A DNA stretch of 53,422 nt, from contig JAITAB010000006.1 of the NCBI GenBank assembly GCA_031284315.1, forward strand, positions 1-53,422. The letters run 5' to 3'. Below the pieces are notes generated by a model, which saw only the letters and a program-made list of their open reading frames with translations, was not told the origin of the DNA and ran no database searches. A program made the translations under genes and the position numbers. Origin of the DNA: Campylobacteraceae bacterium (GTDB lineage: Bacteria; Campylobacterota; Campylobacteria; Campylobacterales; Campylobacteraceae). Shown here one piece after another: positions 8,009 through 16,020 of this stretch; the stretch's first letter is position 1; every line of letters begins with the position of its first letter.

Positions 8009-9472
8009 ATGAAAAGAGTTTTGTTATCGCTCGCAGCATGCGCGGTGGTTGCTGTTGCAGGAGTCAATGAAATAACGCCTGTGGTCGGCGGAGTTCATCA
8101 GTTGGATGCCGATAAATTTGACGATCATCTTACTTACGGCGTTAGAGTCGGTCTGGGATTGAGTAAAATTATAGACCAGGTAGAGTTTGGATATGATTAC
8201 TCAAAAGACGTAGAATTTTCTGACGGACAAAAGACCGACATAAATAGACTGTACTTAAATATTATCAAAGATTTTCAAGTCAGCTCCAGTAATAAAGCCT
8301 CCGTTTATGGACTTTTGGGTCTTGGGCATGAAGATATTTCCAATGAAGCGCTTGGCGAAGAGGGTGGTTTTTTCGGACAATACGGACTTGGATTCAGGTT
8401 TTACCCATATAAAGATTTTTCTATAAGAGCCGAAATAAGACATGCGCTTAAATTCAAAAGCGAAGCTTCGGACAATATATTTTATACGATAGGATTTGGT
8501 ATTCCATTTGGCAACAAGGAAGAACAGCCCATTGTTCACAATGTAGTTGAACCAGAGCCTGTTATTACAGCCCCAACTCTAAAAGATATATATGTGGAAA
8601 GCAATAACACAGAAACAATTGAAACGATAACAATTGTAGAAGCAAACGAAACTGCAGTTGAACCTGAGATAGTCATCATCACGACCGAGCAGAGCGCGCC
8701 TGAAACGACAACGCAGCAGAGCGCGCCGCAAGAGAAAAGAACGGATATGGAAGAGACTATACTCAAAGCAATGGCGCTTAGCATTCCTGATTTTGACCCT
8801 GCCTTGACAAATATCCACAGGTATTTCAATTTTGATTTTGACAGCGTAAAAATTTTGGAAAAAGATGCCGGCGTTGCAGATGCAATCGCGAAAGATTTGG
8901 ATAATTTCGGAAATGTAATAGCAAGAGCCGAAGGACACACAGACGCGGCAGGAAGCAAATGGTACAACCTTAAACTCTCTCAAAAACGCGCAAATGTCGT
9001 CAAAAACGAGTTAATCAAAAGCGGCATCTCTCCAAATCAAATTGACACGGACGGATACGGCTTGGAGCAGCCCATTAAAACAAACGCTACCGAAGAGGGA
9101 AGGGCGTCTAACAGAAGAGTCGAAGTATTATTCGCGGCTCCTGTGGCATATTTTGATTTTGACAGCGCAGAGTTGAAAGACGAAAGCGTAAAAGCCGTTA
9201 AGCTGGTAGCCGATAAACTTGAAGGTTTTGACAGTATTAAGGTTAGAACCGAAGGGCATACAGACGCGCTTGGCAGCAAATGGTACAATATCAAACTTTC
9301 ACAAAAAAGAGCGGCAGCCGTTAAAAACAAACTTGTTGAATACGGCATTTCGGCAAACAGGATAGAGACTAAAGCTTTTGGCGAAGATAAACCTTTAAAA
9401 ACCAATGCTACGGAAGAGGGAAGAGCTGCGAACAGAAGAGTTGATATACTGTTTATCAATCCAAATAAATAG
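8009..9472 (+). CDS. OmpA-family outer membrane protein with two tandem OmpA domains
   Basis: 487 residues from ATG 8009 (AGGGG upstream). The signal peptide is MKRVLLSLAACAVVAVAG. Residues about 20-175 look like a small outer-membrane beta-barrel (alternating residues, ending in the segment FYTIGFGIPFG). A Thr/Glu/Pro-rich linker of about 80 residues follows. Then come two OmpA C-terminal (peptidoglycan-binding) domains in a row. Each opens with a FDFDS strand, carries EGHTDA, then SKWYN, LSQKRA, and ends in NATEEGRA-x-NRRV. The Asp of GHTD and the Arg of NRRV are the residues that hold diaminopimelate in this family, and both copies keep them. The copies are about 70 percent identical over 65 residues, so a recent internal duplication is likely. 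It probably tethers the outer membrane to the wall. A hairpin terminator follows. Confidence 0.87.
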   Translation: MKRVLLSLAACAVVAVAGVNEITPVVGGVHQLDADKFDDHLTYGVRVGLGLSKIIDQVEFGYDYSKDVEFSDGQKTDINRLYLNIIKDFQVSSSNKASVYGLLGLGHEDISNEALGEEGGFFGQYGLGFRFYPYKDFSIRAEIRHALKFKSEASDNIFYTIGFGIPFGNKEEQPIVHNVVEPEPVITAPTLKDIYVESNNTETIETITIVEANETAVEPEIVIITTEQSAPETTTQQSAPQEKRTDMEETILKAMALSIPDFDPALTNIHRYFNFDFDSVKILEKDAGVADAIAKDLDNFGNVIARAEGHTDAAGSKWYNLKLSQKRANVVKNELIKSGISPNQIDTDGYGLEQPIKTNATEEGRASNRRVEVLFAAPVAYFDFDSAELKDESVKAVKLVADKLEGFDSIKVRTEGHTDALGSKWYNIKLSQKRAAAVKNKLVEYGISANRIETKAFGEDKPLKTNATEEGRAANRRVDILFINPNK

Positions 9473-9479
9473 ATACAGT

Positions 9480-9513
9480 TTTAAGCGTGCGAAGTAAAAT
9501 TTGCACGCTTAAA
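9480..9513 (+). terminator. Hairpin after the OmpA-like gene
   Basis: TTTAAGCGTGC (9480-9490) pairs with GCACGCTTAAA (9503-9513), 11 bp with a 12-base loop, starting 7 bases after the stop codon. The T-tail is short (ATATTT), so termination may be partial. Confidence 0.55.
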
Positions 9514-9569
9514 TATTTCATACATTTTATCAAAACGCTTACAATTTTGTACAATTTAGAGGAGAAAAA

Positions 9570-10583
9570 ATGGCAAACAGCGAAGCAAAAGTCAAAGAAC
9601 CGCCTGTCCTTTTTGACAAAACTCAGGCTATCATAAAAGAGTTGTCGTCCATTTTTGACGCCCCTATTATCGCGTATTGGAACAGTTTCAGAGGCGGCGT
9701 TTGTCAAAATGACGTTATAGTGCTTCATGAAATATTAGAAAATATCGGAAAGCAGGATAAAATTTACCTTTTCATAAACAGCAACGGCGGCAACGGTCAA
9801 TCATCTTCAAGAATGATAAATCTTTTAAGGCAGTATGCCAATACTATTGCGGCTATTGTTCCTTTGGAGTGCGCGTCTGCCGCAACCATGCTTGCTATCG
9901 GCGCTGACGAGATACAAATGGGTCCTTTGGCGTTTTTAACTGCTGTGGATACATCGCTGACGCATGATTTATCGCCGTTAGATAGAGACAATAACCGCGT
10001 AAGCGTAAGTTTGGACGAACTCAATAGAACTGTCAAATTATGGGAAAGACATGCTACAAAAAATGATACGGCTACAAATCCATACCAATTTTTATTTGAA
10101 CATGTGCATCCATTGGTGATAGGCGCGGTAGATAGGGCTGAGAGTCTTTCCATAATGCTTTGCGAAGAGATTTTAACGACTCACATGAGCGATAAAGAGC
10201 TTGTTAAACGGATAGCAAATACCCTAAATTCAAAATATCCTTCTCATGCGTATCCGATACTTTATGATGAAGCCAAAAAAATAGGCTTGAATGTAACGAG
10301 AATGTCAAAAGAGGTAAATACTCTGCTTTTGGATTTACATCAAATATATTCGGAAATGGGTCAAAGAGCGACTGTGGATTATGACGAGAAAAATTCCCAT
10401 TCAAATGAGATTTTAAATATTCATGAGACTGCAAACAAGCAGATTTTTTACCAAAATGATAAAGACTGGTTTTACAGAGCCGAAGAGAGACGGTGGATAA
10501 CTTTAAATGATAACTCAAGCTGGCGCAGGATAGAAAAAGACGACAAAGGAAAAATAATAAAAAGCATTTTACATGTAGAGTAA
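9570..10583 (+). CDS. ClpP-fold serine protease, SDH protease family
   Basis: 337 residues with no signal peptide, start ATG 9570 behind GAGGAG. Residues about 30-200 carry the ClpP/crotonase-type pattern: a strand KIYLFINSNGG, the oxyanion Gly pair, then the nucleophile in LECASAATMLAIGADEI (Ser103) and the following MGPLAFLTAVD segment. This is the arrangement of the SDH-protease family (Pfam PF01972), named for a rice serine-dehydratase-like proteinase and related to SppA/ClpP. The last 120 residues are a mostly helical, charged extension without a known domain. Its substrate is unknown, with cytoplasmic or membrane-edge proteolysis likely. It is followed by a hairpin with a T-run, so it appears to be a single-gene unit. 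Confidence 0.75.
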   Translation: MANSEAKVKEPPVLFDKTQAIIKELSSIFDAPIIAYWNSFRGGVCQNDVIVLHEILENIGKQDKIYLFINSNGGNGQSSSRMINLLRQYANTIAAIVPLECASAATMLAIGADEIQMGPLAFLTAVDTSLTHDLSPLDRDNNRVSVSLDELNRTVKLWERHATKNDTATNPYQFLFEHVHPLVIGAVDRAESLSIMLCEEILTTHMSDKELVKRIANTLNSKYPSHAYPILYDEAKKIGLNVTRMSKEVNTLLLDLHQIYSEMGQRATVDYDEKNSHSNEILNIHETANKQIFYQNDKDWFYRAEERRWITLNDNSSWRRIEKDDKGKIIKSILHVE

Positions 10584-10641
10584 TTTGCCGCATTTTCAGC
10601 GCTTGAATAATTAAAATTTTATATCGCCTTCATGTTAAAAC

Positions 10642-10682
10642 GGCGAAGCTGTAATTGATTTTTATTTGCGGCTTCGCTTTTT
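10642..10682 (+). terminator. Rho-independent terminator candidate after the SDH-type protease
   Basis: GCGAAGC (10643-10649) pairs with GCTTCGC (10671-10677), followed by TTTTT. The 21-base loop is long, so strength is uncertain. Confidence 0.45.
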
Positions 10683-10800
10683 CGCGCCTCATATCAAAAC
10701 TACTTTCATTCAAACTCATACGGCAGATATGTTTAAAAGGCATTATTAAAATATATGAAATAATCTTTTTTGTCTTTATACTCATATTGTTTTTTTCTCT

Positions 10801-10833
10801 GGATTGCTTCGTTATTTTATTTTTCGCAATGAC
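10801..10833. repeat. GGATTGC...GCAATGAC palindrome-ended repeat
   Basis: The 33-bp unit opens with GGATTGCTTCG and closes with CGCAATGAC around an AT-rich middle. A related copy in the opposite orientation lies at 43798-43830, and short-loop relatives lie near 28869 and 53009. It is a second palindrome family beside the GTCATTCCCGC type. Confidence 0.6.
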
Positions 10834-10926
10834 GGAAAAATAAGCGCATGTTCATGCAGGGCATAAAAAATAGAGGATTTGGATTTCAGCCTGTGCGAAA
10901 ATGGCGCAGAAAGCGCAAAAATGAAT

Positions 10927-11014
10927 GCAAAATAACAATTTCTCTTTCAAAGCGAAATTGTGCCGCATGTAAAAATGGAAACCTATAAGGAGAGAAAATT
11001 TTCTGTTATTTTGC
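10927..11014. repeat. Long imperfect inverted repeat in a gene-free spacer
   Basis: The spacer 10584-11268 (685 bases) has no credible gene. Inside it GCAAAATAACA (10927-10937) is the exact complement of TGTTATTTTGC (11004-11014). The inner arms (TTTCTCT and AGAGAAA) continue the pairing with bulges. It could be a structured transcript or the relic of a small element. Plus-strand open frames here are short and lack ribosome binding sites. Confidence 0.4.
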
Positions 11015-11229
11015 GTAAAAATGAAGCGTTCGCGCAGGCAAAATGGTTTTTATACGGCGCTTTCGGCTCGCCAAGATATTTCTCAACGAAGCGTTTTTAA
11101 TAATTTCAACAGCGGCTGTATTTTGCAAATCAACTATCGGCAAAGTGAATTTTAATAAGTTTTCTCTTTAAATATTTTTTATCACAGAGACAAAACGGCT
11201 TTATTTACGCGCCAATAAGCTTGTCATGA

Positions 11230-11235
11230 TATAAT
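11230..11235 (+). promoter_or_regulatory. -10 box upstream of gltX
   Basis: TATAAT 34 bases before the gltX ATG, in the context CATGATATAAT. No clear -35. Confidence 0.5.
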
Positions 11236-11268
11236 TAAAACTTTTAAAATCCAAGATTTAGGACGCAC

Positions 11269-12567
11269 ATGTATCGTTTTGCGCCGTCTCCAACAGGCGA
11301 CATGCACACAGGCAATTTAAGAGCCGCTATTTTTAATTTTATCTGCGCGCGCCAAAGCGGCAAAGGCTTTTATCTGCGCATAGAAGATACCGATACCGCG
11401 CGCAATATAAAAGGAAAAGACAGAGATATTTTGGAGATATTGAAGGCTTTTGGAATTACTTGCGGCAATATTTACTATCAGAGCAGAAATATAAGATTTC
11501 ACCAGCAGTTTGCGATGCAATTGGTCAGCGAAAAAAAAGCTTTTGCATGTTTTTGCACCGAAGAAGAGTTGGAAGCAAAGAGGGAAGAAGCCAAAAAAAA
11601 CGGCATCGCTTACAGATATGACAATACATGCTTAAAACTTGGCGATGAAGAGATTTTGACAAATGAAAAGCCCTTTACGATACGCTTGAAACAGCCCGAA
11701 AGCCCCATAACTTTTACAGACGATATAAAGGGCGTTTTGACATTTGAGCCAAAAGATATAGACAGTTTTGTGATTTTACGGCAAAATAAAACTCCCATGT
11801 ACAACTTTGCCTGCGCGATTGATGACATGCTGGAAAATACGACCGACATTATAAGAGGCGAAGATCATGTCTCAAATACCCCAAAACAGGAGCATATCAG
11901 AGCCTCTTTGGGATATACGCAAAAGATAACTTATGCCCATCTTCCCATCATATTAAACCATGAGGGCAAAAAAATGAGCAAACGCGATGATGCTTCAAGC
12001 GTGAAATGGCTTTTGGAGCAGGGCTTTTTGCCAAGCGCGATAGCAAATTATCTCATACTGTTGGGCAATAAAACGCCAAAAGAGATATTTACGCTCCAAG
12101 AAGCCATAGAGTGGTTTAACATAAAAAACATATCCAAATCTCCCGCAAAATTTGACATGGATAAATTAAGGCAGATAAATAGAGAGCATTTGAGGGCGTT
12201 AAGCGACAGGGAATTTGCGAATTTGATGGGTTTTGAAGATGAAAATATCGGCATAATCGGTAAAATTTATACCGAAGAGGGAAGCGCGGTAAAAGAGATA
12301 GAGCCGAAAGTAAAAGCTATTTTTGCGCCAAAAAACGCGCCCGAAGGATTTGAAAAGGAGTTTGACACTCTGAAAACGATTTTGCAAAACGCGCCGTATT
12401 TTGAGGGATTTGACGATTTTAAGAGTTATCTCATGGAAAAGTCATCTCTGAAAGGCAAAGCTTTTTTCAAGCCGCTTCGCCATCTTTTGACAAATTCCGA
12501 ACATGGACCGGAACTTGCAAATCTTTACCCTGCCGTAAAAACATACATAAAGGAAATCGTTAAATGA
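11269..12567 (+). CDS. gltX: Glutamyl-tRNA synthetase
   Basis: 432 residues. A class I synthetase with the HIGH-like motif in [15 protein letters not shown], the family stretch [24 protein letters not shown], and the KMSKR loop in [16 protein letters not shown]. It attaches glutamate to tRNA. Campylobacterota typically have two such genes, one for tRNA-Glu and one mis-acylating tRNA-Gln for repair by GatCAB; the sequence alone does not say which this is. The reading His-Thr-Gly in place of His-Ile-Gly is a mild variation. It is the first gene of gltX-yggT-slt, with the yggT start overlapping its stop by 4 nt. Confidence 0.92.
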   Translation: MYRFAPSPTGDMHTGNLRAAIFNFICARQSGKGFYLRIEDTDTARNIKGKDRDILEILKAFGITCGNIYYQSRNIRFHQQFAMQLVSEKKAFACFCTEEELEAKREEAKKNGIAYRYDNTCLKLGDEEILTNEKPFTIRLKQPESPITFTDDIKGVLTFEPKDIDSFVILRQNKTPMYNFACAIDDMLENTTDIIRGEDHVSNTPKQEHIRASLGYTQKITYAHLPIILNHEGKKMSKRDDASSVKWLLEQGFLPSAIANYLILLGNKTPKEIFTLQEAIEWFNIKNISKSPAKFDMDKLRQINREHLRALSDREFANLMGFEDENIGIIGKIYTEEGSAVKEIEPKVKAIFAPKNAPEGFEKEFDTLKTILQNAPYFEGFDDFKSYLMEKSSLKGKAFFKPLRHLLTNSEHGPELANLYPAVKTYIKEIVK

Positions 12568-12833
12568 ACAGTATATCCATAGCGTTTTTTCAGACGATAC
12601 AAATTGTCATAAATATTTATATATGGATAATAATCGCCTCCGCGCTGCTCTCATGGATACGCCCAAATCCATACAATCCGATAGTCCGCGCCCTGTATTC
12701 GCTCACGGAGCCGGTTTACAACGCCATCAGAAAAGTCATACCAACGACTTTTGGCATGATAGACCTTGCGCCTATGATAGTGATTTTTATTTTGATACTT
12801 CTTGAAAATTTAATAGTCCGCTATGCCTTTTAA
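12564..12833 (+). CDS. YggT family membrane protein
   Basis: 89 residues with two hydrophobic segments. They are separated by the family signature [20 protein letters not shown] and followed by [19 protein letters not shown]. YggT proteins sit in the inner membrane of most Gram-negatives and plastids (CCB3 branch); roles in osmotic tolerance and haem or membrane complex assembly have been suggested, without a settled activity. It overlaps gltX by 4 nt (ATGA) and the next gene by 11 nt, so it is translated as part of a coupled set. Confidence 0.85.
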   Translation: MNSISIAFFQTIQIVINIYIWIIIASALLSWIRPNPYNPIVRALYSLTEPVYNAIRKVIPTTFGMIDLAPMIVIFILILLENLIVRYAF

Positions 12834-14469
12834 GTTTCTCTTTTTATCTCTCTTTTTTTGCGCCTCCGCGCTTTTTGGGGCAGTTTTAAGCTATGAAGAG
12901 TTGAAAACAAAACCAAAAAGCATCGCAAAAGATTATTATATTTACAGGCTTTTGCTTGAAGGAAATGCGTCCAAGGCTGAGATTGGCGATTTGTACGATG
13001 AAGTAAGCCGCATGAACTCAAAACTCAAAAAAGAGTTTGCCAAAAACATTGACATTAACCTTAAAAGCGAATGCATGAACATTAACGCAAAAAACCTTTT
13101 TAATGCAAGCAACGAGTGCCTGATAAAGCTTTTAACGCCGCAGTTTGTGGAAACGCTGAACTCTTCTGCCAAAACAAATCTTGCTGACAGGCTGAGGAGC
13201 GAGAGCAATTTTACGGCAAATTGGATAAGCGTTTTAAACAGTAAAGAGCCGTTTAAAATTATAAAAAAACATGGCTTATCAAAAGAGTTTTTGAAAATTT
13301 TCAATGAAATGCCCAAATCCTATAAATATAAATTTAACTTTAAACTTGATGAGGGCTTTTTATTACAATTGGAAAGTTCGCCCGATTATTACGAAGCTTT
13401 TGTGAAAAACATTGTTTTCAGCCGCGAAGAGTTCAAAAAACTTTCAGATTCTCTGCTCTATATGCCGCAAAGCGGTAAACTCACGCATCAGACATTTTTT
13501 TACCTTGGCATAAACGCGCTTATACATGAAGATGAAAAATTGGCTGAAAAGCTGTTTGAAAAAGCCGAAAAAAGCGCTTATTTCAGGTCTGACGCGGATA
13601 AGGCGCTGTTTTTTAACTATCTTGCAGGCGGCAACGAAACTGTACTTCGCAAACTTGCGGAAAGTTTTGATTCAAATATATATTCGCTCTATGCGCAAGA
13701 AAAATTGGATATTCAAGCCTCAAATGTCATATTTTTGTCCACTTCGCGCGAAAAAGCGGCACATAAATTTAACATGCAAGACCCCTTTTCATGGACGCTT
13801 TTACTTCGCAGCATAAAAGATATGAGTAAAAATGAGATGGATATTTTTACCGCCGGTTTTGAAGCGCAGGAGACGCTGCCGATTTACGCTTTTTTGATGG
13901 AAAGAAATATGCGTTACAAATACCATTATTTTATAATTCCATTTGAAAAATATTTACAAGATTTTGAGAATGAAAGAAAGGCGTTAATACTCTCTATCGC
14001 GAGGCAGGAGAGCAGATTTATAACTTCGTCCGTATCGGCTTCGTATGCGCTTGGAATGATGCAGTTCATGCCAAGCGTTGCTTCGGATATAGCGGCAAAA
14101 CAGAAGATAAAAGATTTTGATTTGGACGACATGTTTAACCCCGGCACGGCTTATAAATTTGCAAATATTCATTTGAATTATTTAAGCAAATATTTGCATC
14201 ACCCGCTGTTTGTCGCTTATGCTTATAATGGCGGCATCGGCTTTACAAATAAAATATTGCAAAAAAAAGAGTTGTTTCAAAGCGGAAAATACGAGCCGTT
14301 TTTAAGTATTGAACTGCTTCCGAACGCGGAGAGCAGAGAATACGGCAAAAAAGTTTTGGCAAATTATGTAATTTATATGGAATATTTTGATAAAAAAACG
14401 ACCGTTACCGACCTTTTGGAAACCTTAATAAAACCCGTTCAAACGGATAAATCTCCACAAAAAGATTGA
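12823..14469 (+). CDS. Soluble lytic murein transglycosylase (Slt family)
   Basis: 548 residues with signal peptide [19 protein letters not shown], hence periplasmic. The N-terminal 370 residues are alpha-helical repeats like the ring-shaped superhelix of Slt70. The C-terminal catalytic domain shows LSIARQESRF (catalytic Glu), ASYALGMMQFMPSVA, FNPGTAYKFANIHL and AYNGG, the goose-lysozyme-like motifs. It cleaves between MurNAc and GlcNAc to give 1,6-anhydro ends during wall turnover. It is the last gene of the gltX run. Its 3' end overlaps the end of the convergent lipoprotein gene by 65 bases, which is longer than usual. Confidence 0.88.
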   Translation: MPFKFLFLSLFFCASALFGAVLSYEELKTKPKSIAKDYYIYRLLLEGNASKAEIGDLYDEVSRMNSKLKKEFAKNIDINLKSECMNINAKNLFNASNECLIKLLTPQFVETLNSSAKTNLADRLRSESNFTANWISVLNSKEPFKIIKKHGLSKEFLKIFNEMPKSYKYKFNFKLDEGFLLQLESSPDYYEAFVKNIVFSREEFKKLSDSLLYMPQSGKLTHQTFFYLGINALIHEDEKLAEKLFEKAEKSAYFRSDADKALFFNYLAGGNETVLRKLAESFDSNIYSLYAQEKLDIQASNVIFLSTSREKAAHKFNMQDPFSWTLLLRSIKDMSKNEMDIFTAGFEAQETLPIYAFLMERNMRYKYHYFIIPFEKYLQDFENERKALILSIARQESRFITSSVSASYALGMMQFMPSVASDIAAKQKIKDFDLDDMFNPGTAYKFANIHLNYLSKYLHHPLFVAYAYNGGIGFTNKILQKKELFQSGKYEPFLSIELLPNAESREYGKKVLANYVIYMEYFDKKTTVTDLLETLIKPVQTDKSPQKD

Positions 14470-14869
14470 GATAATCCTCCTCGTCTTTCGGTGCGGTTGC
14501 AAGAAAATATTTGCTCCATGTATTCTTAACGGGCAGGTACTGCGCTATTTCATCATGTTCTGAAAATTCTTTTACAAGCGATGGTTTTAAGTTTATCGTA
14601 ATATTCGGTTCTCCTATGTCAATATTTCCCTTTTTTGAGTAGTAAAAAACTAACGCTGCCATGTCAAGTCCGCTTTCGGAATATTTCTTAATGTTATTTA
14701 AATATGTAGCGCTTATCAGCAGAGTAGAGCCGTCATGAAGCGCAAGCCGCGCTTTTTGCGTATTGATGATGGATTGTTTGATATTTATATTTTCGCCGTT
14801 TTGTTTTGAAACACAGCCGCAAAAGAGCGCTGCGATTACAAGCAGTAGAAAAATGTGCAGACTTTTCAG
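14405..14869 (-). CDS. Putative lipoprotein of unknown function, apparent CTG start
   Basis: The frame gives a lipoprotein signal [18 protein letters not shown] with a good lipobox (LFCGC), then about 135 residues of mixed alpha/beta character with no motif I recognise. The first ATG in frame (14959) would add 30 residues of charged sequence before the signal core and overlaps the fbp promoter. Between there and the signal no ATG, GTG or TTG occurs. A strong AAAGGAG sits 5-6 bases before a CTG at 14869, so initiation at CTG is the most economical reading. The 3' end overlaps slt by 65 bases on the opposite strand. Neighbour content suggests a Campylobacterota-specific envelope protein. Confidence 0.6.
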   Translation of the reverse strand: MKSLHIFLLLVIAALFCGCVSKQNGENINIKQSIINTQKARLALHDGSTLLISATYLNNIKKYSESGLDMAALVFYYSKKGNIDIGEPNITINLKPSLVKEFSEHDEIAQYLPVKNTWSKYFLATAPKDEEDYLNLFVEIYPFERVLLRFPKGR

Positions 14870-14941
14870 AAAAACTCCTTTTTTTGTAATTCGAGCAAAT
14901 TTTACGCTAAATGGCTTGATAAACTCATTAAAAGATAAATC

Positions 14942-14956
14942 TTTTTTTGCTATAAT
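14942..14956 (+). promoter_or_regulatory. Extended -10 promoter of fbp
   Basis: TTTTTTTGCTATAAT (TATAAT at 14951-14956) lies 26 bases before the fbp ATG. This is a textbook Campylobacterota form with T-run plus extended -10. Confidence 0.65.
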
Positions 14957-14981
14957 CAAGCCTTGTTTTAAGCGAGGTTAC

Positions 14982-15824
14982 ATGAAAGAGATAATAGATG
15001 CCGTAAGCCGTGCGGCAATACGCATCAAAAAAACGATAGAATTCGGCGACACGGGATACAGTAGCCATATCAACAAAACGGGCGATACGCAGTTAAAGCT
15101 TGATATCGCAAGTGATTTGATAATAGAAGAGGAATTTTCCAAAGTAACTTCCATCAAAAGCATCATCAGCGAAGAGAAAGAGGAAGCCAAAACGCTGCAT
15201 GAAAATGGCAAATATATCGTAGGATATGACCCGCTGGACGGTTCAAGCCTTGTAGATGTAAATCTCGCGGTCGGTTCCATATTTGCCGTTTACGAAAAAG
15301 AGGCAAACGCAAACTCCATCGTTGCGGCGATATATGTTGTTTACGGTCCGCGCACGGAAATGGTCGCGGCGATTGACGATGTAAAATTGTACAGACTTGA
15401 TGAGAACGGCAGTTTCAAAGAGGTAAAAACTATCAAGCTTAATGAAAAAGGTAAACTGAACGCTACAGGCGCAACGCAAAAAGGGTGGACGCCGTACCAT
15501 AAAAAGCTTATTGACGAAATATTTGCGGAAGGCTACAGACTGCGTTATTCGGGCGGCATGGTGCCTGATTTGCATCAAATCCTTTTAAAAGGCGGCGGAC
15601 TGTTCTCATATCCTGCGACAACCGATACTCCAAAGGGAAAATTAAGACTGCTATTTGAAGTGTTTCCATTTGCATTTGTCTTTGAAAAAGCGCTTGGCGC
15701 GGCAGTGGACGGCAAAAAAAGGATTTTGGATTTGCACGCTTCGCATATTCATGACACAAGTCCATGTTTTTTTGGCTCTCATGAAGAGATAAAAAAGGTT
15801 TTGAATGAATACGCAAAACACTGA
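14982..15824 (+). CDS. fbp: Fructose-1,6-bisphosphatase, class I
   Basis: 280 residues from ATG 14982 (GCGAGG upstream); the frame is open earlier but that part covers the promoter. The metal and phosphate motif [20 protein letters not shown] is complete, with the preceding SIISEEKEE giving the metal-binding Glu. Sugar-phosphate contacts appear as [13 protein letters not shown] and [15 protein letters not shown]. It removes the 1-phosphate of fructose-1,6-bisphosphate in gluconeogenesis, or in the ribulose-bisphosphate or sedoheptulose branch. It is shorter than the 330-residue enterobacterial enzyme. It overlaps the next small gene by 20 nt and heads a run through metG. Confidence 0.9.
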   Translation: MKEIIDAVSRAAIRIKKTIEFGDTGYSSHINKTGDTQLKLDIASDLIIEEEFSKVTSIKSIISEEKEEAKTLHENGKYIVGYDPLDGSSLVDVNLAVGSIFAVYEKEANANSIVAAIYVVYGPRTEMVAAIDDVKLYRLDENGSFKEVKTIKLNEKGKLNATGATQKGWTPYHKKLIDEIFAEGYRLRYSGGMVPDLHQILLKGGGLFSYPATTDTPKGKLRLLFEVFPFAFVFEKALGAAVDGKKRILDLHASHIHDTSPCFFGSHEEIKKVLNEYAKH

Positions 15825-16014
15825 AACCGCCGCAAATAAATATGAATTGAACCTGCAGCAAAGAAGCGAGATTTTGCTTGCATGTCAAAAGGAGAGAGGC
15901 GTTGAGAGCTGTTTTGCATGCGAGAAAATTTTTGAGTGTGAAACAAGAAAAAAATATGTCAAATCTGTTTATGAGAGTATGTCTCAGGGCGAAGGCGGCG
16001 GATTTGAATTTTAA
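15805..16014 (+). CDS. Small Cys-rich conserved protein upstream of metG
   Basis: 69 residues starting inside the end of fbp (20-nt overlap) and ending 6 bases before metG. It has four cysteines in the pattern C-x11-C-x2-C-x5-C ([20 protein letters not shown]), which suits a small zinc or Fe-S site, then a Lys-rich helix and the tail GEGGGFEF. No domain name can be given. Its position between fbp and metG argues that it is real and co-expressed. Confidence 0.65.
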   Translation: MNTQNTETAANKYELNLQQRSEILLACQKERGVESCFACEKIFECETRKKYVKSVYESMSQGEGGGFEF

Positions 16015-16020
16015 AGGAAA

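Noticed and set aside
9539-9555. Promoter of the SDH-type protease from the TACAAT direct repeat
   Set aside because: The downstream copy would place transcription start inside the ribosome binding site; the upstream copy is possible but the evidence is too weak to list.
10655-10843. 62-codon hydrophobic plus-strand open frame
   Set aside because: It starts in a terminator hairpin and ends in a repeat; no Shine-Dalgarno.
14763-14981. Longer N-terminus for fructose-bisphosphatase
   Set aside because: The upstream in-frame codons lie opposite the lipoprotein gene and contain the TATAAT promoter; the family starts at MKEIIDAV.
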